DNA from: Persicaria tinctoria
Lineage: Eukaryota; Streptophyta; Magnoliopsida; Caryophyllales; Polygonaceae
DNA length: 64,000 nucleotides
NCBI GenBank assembly: GCA_037127255.1
Contig: JBANSL010000006.1
Coordinates: 86,724,107-86,788,106 of the forward strand
Direction: 5' to 3'
The position numbers were made by a program, and so were the translations under genes. Positions 55,862-64,000 of the stretch are shown here, piece after piece. Numbering within the stretch: the stretch's first letter is position 1; each line of letters starts with the position of its first letter. The notes under the pieces were generated by a model. The model saw nothing but the letters and a program-made list of their open reading frames with translations. It ran no database searches and had not been told where the DNA came from.

Positions 55862-57364
55862 GTCGGCACTTACTTTCTCCTACAGAAACACGAATCAGCC
55901 CACGTCCACTCGAGTCCCGAACATGCCTTGGTGTTCTGCAAGCATTCATACCCACGTACCAACAACACACAAGCAAGTAAGTTCGACATCATTTCACGCC
56001 ACTTTCAAATCTGTAAAATGAGTTGCCTTCAACTTACCAAGTGTAGTCGGTATTGCACCGTTCGATTCGATCAAGGTCACAACTAGAATCGAACCTTCAC
56101 AGCTGCAGAAAACATACCCCAAAAGTCACTTGGCAGCATATCTCATATGTGCAGGTATGCATGTTCAGCAGCGATTCGATATGGTTTCGAGATACCGAAA
56201 CAAGTTGGAGTCAACTTACCAATCAGACTTGGAAGTATCACGCCCGACTTGATTCGGATCTTGGCTTGAATCGAGATCTGGTCGCTGCAGAAATTAATCA
56301 CAAAGTCGAATCCTTGGTCAATTGGGCGACGCAACTTTAATAATGATTAAATTTCGATCGGGGCAATGGATGACTTACCGCTACTGGGGGTGATGGTAGG
56401 ACGTGGGAGGAAGGCAAAGGAAGGAAGAACAGTGGATGAATGGGTCAGACGTGAGATCAGACGAGTCAAAACGTTTTACAAAGTAAGAAATCAACACTTA
56501 GGTTATATATGAATATACAGGGTTGAGAAGTAGCGAATGAGACTCCTTTACCAGCCATTAGGGTGTGCGAGGGTGGCGGTGGCACTTGACTGCAAAGAAG
56601 TGAACGCCTGAATACATAAGCTACATTAGCATCGAACGACACCGTCACACGCAAGTATACTTGAAAGCAATTGTAGGGAAGAACGTATGTTTCCTTACCA
56701 ACTTCAGATGAGTGCTGCGCCTTCATACGTTTCCCTTGAGTATCTTGTCGTCACCTTGCACTCCTACTGCCAATTCGGGGTTGCTAATCAACTACCAGTA
56801 GAGGGGATCGATGGATTTTGGATGGTAATGTTGATCGGTGAGGGTGGTGAGTAATAGGGTTGAAACCTTAATTTAAAAGTTAAGGATTGAGGCTCATCGC
56901 TTGGTTAAGGCAAGCCAATCACGGTGGTATGGTCAATTCACTATGGCAAGTATTTCCCTGATTATACGTGCTTCTTTAATATTACCCGGATCGGATGAAT
57001 CCTTCCACTAATTCGGCTTATGACGGTAAGACTATGTATATACATATATCTATTTACATCCATATATACATAGTTTATATACACGCGTATATATATAGCT
57101 AAATATCCCCCAATTTACCCATAAATAATATATAGGTAATATGTGAATAGTTTAATTTATTTAAATACTTTAAATAAATTACTTTCTCACATTCTATATT
57201 ATAAAAAAATGTGAACCCACTAACTCGTGATTTAAGACATATTTAAGTTAAAATAGTAATTTCGACTCTTATTTAATTAGAACCGAAAATTAAACAAACG
57301 GAAATACGAGGGTATTTCAGATTTATGGAGGCATATTCGGATATCCATACTTTTGGGTCGTTAC

Positions 57365-57380
57365 AAAGTTGGCATCAGAG
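57365..57380 (+). other. Primer-binding-like site of a gypsy element
   Basis: AAGTTGGCATCAGAGCC directly after an LTR-like GTCGTTACA end. It resembles TGGTATCAGAGC, the complement of the 3' end of initiator tRNA-Met. From 57381 to about 57590 is gypsy leader-like DNA. Confidence 0.5.
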
Positions 57381-57589
57381 CCAAGGTTGCTCGACCTAAG
57401 TACGCACGAGTTATAAAACATTTTCAAAACCAGCCCACCGTTTTGGAAGTTTTAAAGGATTTTAAAAGGTTTTATATGGCAAAGTTGAAAACCCATTGGA
57501 AATGAAAATGAACTAGGATCCTTCTAGATGAGAGATAGGATCGATGGGTAGTATAAAGGCGATAGACATCTTATAAAGATGTAGAACGA

Positions 57590-59774
57590 GATTCTGGTAG
57601 GCAACATACTAGTTTTCCTTTACAGATTGATGTGGGACTGTTGTGAGAGGAAATCGAGAATGCAAATTAAAATATAAATAAATCACAGCAAACCAGGTTC
57701 CGTCCCTTGCAAATGATTACAAGACTTCCTCCCGATGCAGCAGCGGGAAGTCAGGATCGATCCACGAGGAAGCGTGTCACCGGATCCTAGGAAGCGGAGA
57801 AATCTCACGGACAGAAGTCGACCACAGGTTGTCGATCTCGACTAGGGTTAGTCGACAGAAGATCGGACGGGTCGAATAGTGCAGCAGCAGTCGCAGGATG
57901 TTAGTTAATATCGAGGACAGTCTGCTCGATATCGAGTAAAGTTGTCGATGTCGATGAAGGTCTTGTCGAGTACCTGCACAGGAGAAGCTACGACGATCTG
58001 GGATCGGGGATCAGTAACTCGATATCGACCAGAAGTTGTCGATATCGAGGAAAGCGGAAAGTAAAACCGAAACAAAATAAAGACAAGGCTTTTGGATTCT
58101 CGAAATAAACTTTATATAAAAAACTTCCAAGATAAGGGTTTGCAACAACGATAATTAAGCATGCATAAGGCAGAAATAAACAAATAATCATGCAAATCGC
58201 ATCAAAGGACCAAGCTTCCGCCTTTCCAACAATTAGACAACTCTTTCAAGAAACCCTAATTGTCTCTATTGATTTTATGTTTACAATCCAAGTTGTTAGC
58301 ATGGACCTCCGATTATGGGTAATAAACATATAACAAGTAGCAGATGCTTAAAACATGATTAAAAGTCGGATCTTTACCTCAAACATGTTGGGCGATCGTT
58401 GGGCTCGCCCCAACCCCAGAAGTGGGTGGACTACTCGCTCTTCATCGCAATCGCAGACATCATTGAAAAGAAATAAACTACTTGCATTAATTCAAACAGA
58501 GCTTACAACCAAAGGAAGTCAATTCCGCTCTCGCTTCACAAACTCCTCTTGGCCACTCACTCTGTCTCTCTACCTCTACTGTAACTAATTGTCTGTGTGA
58601 TGGAATTGCTAAAACTCAGCCCCCTAAGAATTTATTTATAGCCTTCTAATCCTTGCTAATCAAGGATAGAAATCTCTATCTATATCTAAGGATAAAACAT
58701 AAATAAAAGAAACATTAATTTTTAAAGGGAAATATATCTAAAAGCCTAAAATATCTTCAAGTGAATAAATCTTCTTCTCCATGGATAGATGTTGATAGAT
58801 CTCGAATAGAATCGGACATCTTCAACCTCAAGGAATCCAAAACCGTGTAGGACAGCTCAAACCGCGTACGCGGCTTCCGGATAGATCTCCTCGATATCGA
58901 GTAAATTACTCGATATCGAGTAAGGTGGTCATCGACTTCAGCTTCAGCAGCATCCCGGGCAGCAGGTCCTCGATCTGGCTTGGAAGTGTGGTTCTGGGGT
59001 CCTTGATATCGACAACTTTCGTCGTTATCGAGTAGATTTGGTTCATCGACTAGGCTAGCTTGGTGTTGTCGAGTAGCCTCTCTTCGACATTGCTCGGCCA
59101 GGTGCTCTGGGTTTGTCGATATCGAGGAGTTTCCTCGTTATCGGGTAAGGGTTGCTCGACAGGTCTACGTCTTCGGCTTCTCGATCAGCTTGTGTTCCTT
59201 GACTCCGGGTTGCTCTTCATGGCTTTGTCGATATCGAGTAACTAACTCGAGATCGAGGAGTGTCCTGGAGTCGGGTAACTTTGTTCCTCGGCTTCTGGAC
59301 ATGGTGCTCCTCGATCAGGGTGTGTCCGGACATTGTTTGTTGATATCGACGAAATGAAGTCGATATCGAGTAACTTTCAGATTCCGTCTTCACTTCTTGG
59401 TTTTCTCCCGAAATGGCTCCATATTCTGTAATATTAAACCAAAGCTTATGTAGATCTCCATTTTTTGCAAATAAGCACATATTACATAAATTCGACATAT
59501 TCCCAATCCGAAATATGCAAAGTGTATAGAATACGAAGCTAAACTGTGCATTTCAACATGGCTATTTTAGAGACATCAGCGACCATCTTCTACACCTCCA
59601 GACACACCGATCATACTTGGAGAAGGACCTATGACTCGAGCTCGAGCTAAGAAACTTCAGAGAGACTCGTTCACTTTTGTGAGTCGTGCTTTGTTCTCGA
59701 GCAAGGTTCAACTCCCCGAGCCTACATTGAAGACATACATGTGCATTGAGATCAAGATTCTCGAACCATCCTAG
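57590..59774 (+). pseudogene. Gypsy polyprotein C-terminal tail, split by a solo LTR
   Basis: If the solo LTR (57639-59578) and one 5-bp duplication are ignored, the two sides join in one frame around FPLQIDVGP and SSTPPDTPIILG. The frame continues through EGPMTRARAKKLQ, the usual end of plant gypsy polyproteins, to the TAG at 59772-59774. Only the last 90 or so residues are present. An LTR starts right after the stop. Confidence 0.75.
57639..59578 (+). mobile_element. Solo LTR, copy 2 of the TCGAG-rich family, TSD GGGAC/GCGAC
   Basis: 1940 bp starting TGTTGTGAGAGG and ending GAGACATCA, flanked by GGGAC (57634-57638) and GCGAC (59579-59583), 4 of 5 identical. It aligns along its length with 14744-16611; here the internal repeats are more often TCGATATCGAG than TCGATCTCGAG. 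No internal genes. Confidence 0.85.
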
Positions 59775-59779
59775 GCACA

Positions 59780-60518
59780 TGTATAGCCGAATTTGGCTAA
59801 GTCTTGAACCTTGTTTTATTTCTTATTTTAGTAACTTTTCTACTTAAGCTAGTTTAGGAAACTTTAAGGTTATTTTATTAATTTCTTTAAGTTAATATTT
59901 TTCTTATTATTTTCGGCCAAACTCCTTGGTAGGGTTATAAAGTTCGGCCGATCTCCATTGTAAACACTGGTTGAATTGTTATTGAAAGTTTCTCTTGTGT
60001 TAAACACATTGAGCGTTCTAAGTCAATCGATTCAAAGCGTTGCTCATCGATTTCACAATTGGTATTGATCTAGCTTGGTTTGCTTTGAGTTCATCAACCT
60101 CGCGAGAGCTTGGTGATCCTGGTAATCACAAGTCCCCTCTTTGTGCCTCCAAGTTGTCCGCTTACTTGTGTAAGGTTGTAAATGCGGGCTTTATAGTCGG
60201 TGATACTTGGTTCCTACCATCTAAGGAGGCCTGGGGTCTTTATCTCGTTCTATCTTAGTTCGAATCACCAATCTATCGGTCTTTTCGTTTCTTTTGCCGA
60301 GTCTATAGTTGCTGACTTTTTGAGTCTTGCAGCTTGTTTCATCGAGTCCTTTGTTTTCGTGTCTAGTCGATCTCGAGTTTCTCAAAGATCTCGTCGAGTC
60401 CGTGTGTTGTGGTCGAAACCGAGAAGGTTCTTGGTGATGTTGTTTGTCTTTGCTTCCGTTCTTTAATTTGTTGATTGATTGTCGAAGATCGGACCATCCT
60501 GCGGCTAACCCCGTATCA
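59780..60518 (+). mobile_element. Gypsy LTR between a pol tail and a gag gene
   Basis: About 740 bp beginning TGTATAGCCGAATTTGG six bases after the pol stop and ending CCCCGTATCA. It is followed by TTGGCATCAGAGC (60521-60533), the primer-binding-like site. It thus acts as the 3' LTR of the upstream pol tail and as the 5' LTR of the downstream gag. Internal phrases include TTGAAAGTTTCTCTTGTG and the ATCGGACCATCC word. Confidence 0.7.
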
Positions 60519-60533
60519 AATTGGCATCAGAGC

Positions 60534-61744
60534 TTTGGTTTCCAACATCAATTTGGTCTTTTATCATTTATAAACATAAAACCCTACAAAAATAGAGTCT
60601 TTTCTTTATTTTTGGTCTTTACTTCTTGAATCTTGAATTTTGATTGCACTAACATCTTTTTCTTGTTTGTGATAGTTGTGGTTGCTAGCCCTAAACACTT
60701 AGCCTAGCCGTGACCCTTCAACAAGTGCAGCCGATTCCTCTTTGGAAGTAGTCGACATCCACTGCTCGACAAGAAACCACTCGGCCGCACCTTGAAAGTC
60801 ATAAACCCTAGTTGTTACTTTCTATCTTTGGCTTAATTTCATCTATCTTGTTCTATCTACATCACTTGCCTTATTTGCTATCAAATTTGTGGTAGATTTA
60901 TTCATATTATCTATCATAGATTATAAAAAGGCTTAGATAGATATACTTACCATAGTTAGCCAAACCGTAACTATATATATTGCATTAGGGCTACATACTT
61001 TATTTTCTTTCACCTTAGCATATTATTTTTCGAGTCCTTCACATTGTTTAAGTCTTCTTGCATTAGGTAAAAAAAAAACAGTCCGAAAAAGTCAAAAAAA
61101 AACATTTAAGCTTTGACCTAGGAGGATAAAATTCACTAGGGGCAAAAGTTGCTTCAAAAAAAAAGTGAAAGATTGTCGAGTCTATTGCAAGAAATTTCAA
61201 GGACCAAATTTGGTGAATTTGTCATATCCCTAGTCGACAAGCCTTCATACACATACCTCCCAAACACAATTTTTTTTAACCCTACCTTGCAACTACAACT
61301 TCCTTACTAAGGGTTTGAATCAAAAAGAGGTAAAGGTTCCATGTTTTCTTTTCTTTTCCTTATTTTTCTTTTATTTCTCTCCATTGTCGAGTACTGCAGT
61401 GTCATTGTCGAGTGCCTACATTGTTTTATCGAGTGCTCCTTGAGTCTATATCGATTTATCCACACATACCGAGTCGAAACCTCAACATACCGAGTCGATG
61501 TTCCCCAGTAACGAGTCAATACTTTGCTACTGCTGTGGTTTTTCGTGTGCTTGTTTCTTGTCCATTCTTTTGATCTCTTACCTTGTGTTGCTAAGTCTTT
61601 GCTTGAGTGTTGATTTGCCCAAGGCGGATTGAAACAAGAAGTGTAGACATACCAATTAGAGAGCGAGTGTGAGCGAAACACTTGGTGAGATTAATTTTTT
61701 TTTTCTCAAACCTTTACATAGTTCCTTGTTTGTCTTTATTTGCA
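60534..61744 (+). other. Gypsy leader region
   Basis: Non-coding DNA between the primer-binding-like site and gag, about 1.2 kb. It has a few TCGAG-containing words (61380-61510) but no recognised gene. Confidence 0.5.
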
Positions 61745-62795
61745 ATGTTGGACCATGTTAACGACGTGAACAATGCCAACAATGGCAACAATGACGACAA
61801 CTCCAACGCAACTGTGTCCGCCGAGATGTTCAACAACACAATGAACACTCTTAACACAACCTTGACGGAAGTGTTGGATAGGTTGGCAGCTTTGGAGGCT
61901 AGACCGATGGGTTCTAATAACCTTGGTGGTCAAAGTAATCAAAGGCGTGACGATACGCCTAATGATTAAAGGGAACTTCGAAATCCTAACCCTAATTTAA
62001 ATAATCCTTTATTAGATGAGAACAACTCTCCACGAGGGGAGAGATATGGTAGAAATAACGGATTTGTTAATGCGCAGGGGCAAGGACGAGGAAGAGGGAG
62101 AGGCCGAGGCTTCCAGGAGGAGTTCTATTACTCGGAGCGCGACGACGACTTCCAAGAAGAGGAGTATTGGGAACAACGCCCGAGGCGGAACGATAGAGGA
62201 GGTCGATACCAATACAGAGAGCCTAGAGATCCTGATTAGGACGGCATAGGTAAGATAAAGGTAAAGATTCCTCAATTTGATGGTAAGACAGATCCAGATG
62301 CATATATTGACTGAGAAACTAAAATGGATCAAATATGGAATTGTCACAATTTTTCTGAACATAAGAAGGTGCAATTGGCTTCTTTAGAATTTCCAGGGTT
62401 TGCTCTAATTTGGTGGGATAATTTGATTAAAGAAAGAAGAAGAGCCCTTGATGCGCATATCACTTCTTGGAACCAATTGAAAGCACTTATTAGAAGTAGG
62501 TTTGTCCCTCAACATTATGCTAGAGAGCTTAGACAACGCTTAGAAAACCTTAAGCAAGGTAACAAATCTGTTGAGGAAACCTTTAATGCAATGCAAGAAA
62601 CAATGGCTAGGGCTAATGTAGTAGAACCCTATGAAGATAGAAATCCGAGGTTTCTTAGGATTTTGCATCCTGCCTTAGCTCATGACATAGATTGATTTCC
62701 TTATTCTACTCCTACCGAATTATTGCATTTAGCTATTAAAGTTGAAAGGGGAGCTAGATACAGGAACCAAGGCAGAAGAATGACGAGTGGGCAGT
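61745..62795 (+). pseudogene. Gypsy gag with four in-frame stops
   Basis: One frame without indels from MLDHVNDVNNANN to the insertion point of the next LTR. In-frame stops: TAA 61967-61969, a TAG near 62237, a TGA near 62312 (where a Trp is expected in YIDWE) and TGA 62693-62695. The retrotransposon gag core is clear: KIPQFDGKTDPDAYI, HKKVQLASLEFPGFALIWWDNL, RSRFVPQHYARELRQRLENL and VEETFNAMQETM. An Arg/Gly-rich segment precedes it. All stops fit C-to-T or G-to-A changes. Confidence 0.88.
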
Positions 62796-64000
62796 GTTGT
62801 GAGCTGAATCTGCCATGTTTTACAGTAACTTTTATATCGATTTCTGTATACATTGCATTCATTTGGGCTTAGATAGTACAGAATCTATGTAGTTTATGTT
62901 TATTTGCCAAATTATGGAATCTACACCGGTTTCTGTTTAATTCGCAGAAATCGAGGCATTTTACAGCAATTCTACTGAAGATCGGAAAAGCTCGGAAAAC
63001 CACTACAGAAGTCCAAGGTCGAAGTAGAAACGGAACCAGTCGAATCGAGCCGAGGAACCACCCTACTCGATCTCGAGTAGACCTTACTCGACCTAGACGA
63101 GCATGTCCGAGCACAGGCCTTGTCGACTAGGAGCAATGTCGAGAGCCAGACCAACCCAGCTCCGGAGCCCTACTCGATCTCGAGGACCACTGGTCGAGAT
63201 CGACGACACCTCAGTGCCATGCCCGGGGTTGACAAGAAGAAGAGCTGGTCGACAAGCCGAGGACGGAGCCGAGGACGACCAGACGGCACTCGCTGCCAGC
63301 GACTCGACTCGCTGCAGCGGACCGCTCGCTGCCGCGGAAAAACTCGCTGCCAGCGGGATGCACCAAGCCGACGGAGAAGCCAACTCGCTGCAGCGGAAGA
63401 GGCAACTCGCGGAAGCGGAAAGGAAGAACCCAACTCGATGTCGATGAGCCTTGTCGAGGTCGACGAGCGCCTGAGTCCAGATCCGAGCTTGCCGAGTAGA
63501 GCCACCCGAGGAGACCTAGTCGATGACCCAAGCCTACTCGAGATCGACAAGGCTTTGTCGAGGTCGACGGGCCCAGTGAGCCAAGTCCGAGCACATCGAG
63601 CAGATCTAGCCGAGGAGTCCAGTCGACGAACCATCCTTGTCGAGGTCGACGAGCCGTGGTCGAAGTAGAGTAGAGCCGATTCCAGAAACTTCTCGACGAA
63701 GACCCATCCGACTAGAATTGGGATTCCTTGGGGCCGAAGGAGGAAGATTCTATCCAAATCCATCAAGTTCTATCTAAGGAGAGAAGATCTATCAACATCA
63801 TGAAGACTTACCCTATTTAGTTTTATCTTTTCCTTTTAGATTTATTTCCATAAAACAATTTATTTATCTTTTAGCAATTTAGATATAAATTTAGATATAG
63901 ATAGATATCTTCTTTCCTAGAATAGCTAGGGAAAGAAGACTATAAATAAGGCCCTAGGGGGCTCAGTTTTATTCATTCCATATCACAATTCCAATTCACA
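62796..64000 (-). mobile_element. LTR of the TCGAG-rich family, copy 3, runs off the window
   Basis: Begins at 62796 (TGTTGTGAGCTGAATC on plus, taken as the reversed LTR end) inside the gag pseudogene. In reverse complement, 63750-63980 follows the same order as copies 1 and 2 (GAGCCCCCTAGGG, TATAGTCTTC, TATCTATATCT, ATAGAACTTGATGG, CCAAGGAATCCCAAT). The interior is rich in TCGAGATCGA-type words. Open frames on both strands in 63100-63766 are low-complexity by-products of those words. The right end lies beyond 64000. Confidence 0.7.

Larger units (their letters stand above)
53521..57364. mobile_element. LTR-type DNA ending GTCGTTACA next to a primer-binding-like site
   Basis: Opens TGTAACACCCC (53521) and closes GGGTCGTTACA (about 57354-57364). 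It is followed by AGTTGGCATCAGAGCC, close to the initiator tRNA-Met primer site of plant gypsy elements. Openings and closings of this kind are common in plant gypsy LTRs. At 3.8 kb it is long; a hAT MITE (54986-55683) and an (AT)n tract account for part. It may instead be two different LTR fragments. No coding domains were seen between 53521 and 57364. Confidence 0.4.

Noticed and set aside
63100..63766. Several 100-200-aa frames on both strands
   Set aside because: They arise from repeated TCGAGATCGA-type words of the LTR, with no domain and overlapping frames on both strands.

Overview
The window is nuclear DNA of a flowering plant, most likely a eudicot; I cannot name the species. The evidence is spliced genes with GT-AG introns, plant-type transposons (L1-like LINE, Ty3-gypsy, Helitron, hAT, Mutator-like) and plant forms of ribosomal protein uL24, the U-box cyclophilin CYP65/PUB49 and a queuosine-salvage enzyme. 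Three host genes look intact: RPL26 (4515-4955, minus, no intron), PUB49/CYP65 (23460-26968, plus, 11 coding exons, 597 aa) and QNG1-type queuosine 5'-phosphate glycosidase (46573-48708, plus, 6 coding exons, 305 aa). Almost everything else is mobile DNA at different stages of decay.

Layout. 1-3.5 kb: broken LINE. 4.5-5.0 kb: RPL26. 5.73-7.84 kb: Helitron with tandem internal ends. 8.1-12.3 kb: gypsy LTR debris and unassigned DNA. 13.3-22.1 kb: dead Mutator-like transposase gene split by a 4.5-kb LTR-derived insertion (holding a 1.87-kb solo LTR) and by a 1.24-kb hAT element. 22.3-23.2 kb: telomere-like and ~175-bp tandem repeats just upstream of PUB49. 27.4-31.9 kb: hAT MITE, membrane-protein pseudogene, Mutator-like foldback element with a hAT element nested in it, another hAT MITE. 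32.3-33.3 kb: second dead Mutator transposase. 34.5-37.2 kb: gypsy remnant. 38.3-46.1 kb: a compact multigene cassette. 46.6-48.7 kb: QNG1. 49.0-51.0 kb: plant-mobile-domain pseudogene. 51.2-64 kb: nested gypsy LTRs, another hAT MITE, a solo LTR, pol-LTR-gag, and a further LTR running off the window.

The 38.3-46.1 kb cassette is the most interesting region. It encodes a FAR1/MULE-type transposase fused in frame to an OTU cysteine-protease domain (broken only by one TGA), a 121-aa single-B3-domain protein, and three paralogous small CxCxH proteins. Every gene start sits downstream of its own cluster of fixed-length palindromes (ACCGC-N8-GCGGT, more than 20 copies in five clusters), with a TATA-like box between cluster and ATG. 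Between two clusters lie two tandem hairpins that are paralogous to each other but whose arms have changed while staying complementary. The whole resembles, in logic, VANDAL-type Mutator elements, which encode sequence-specific anti-silencing proteins acting on short motifs in their own non-coding DNA; here the proteins and the motif are different.

Coordinates of exons, target-site duplications and palindromes were read by hand; family names rest on motif recognition, not on searches.
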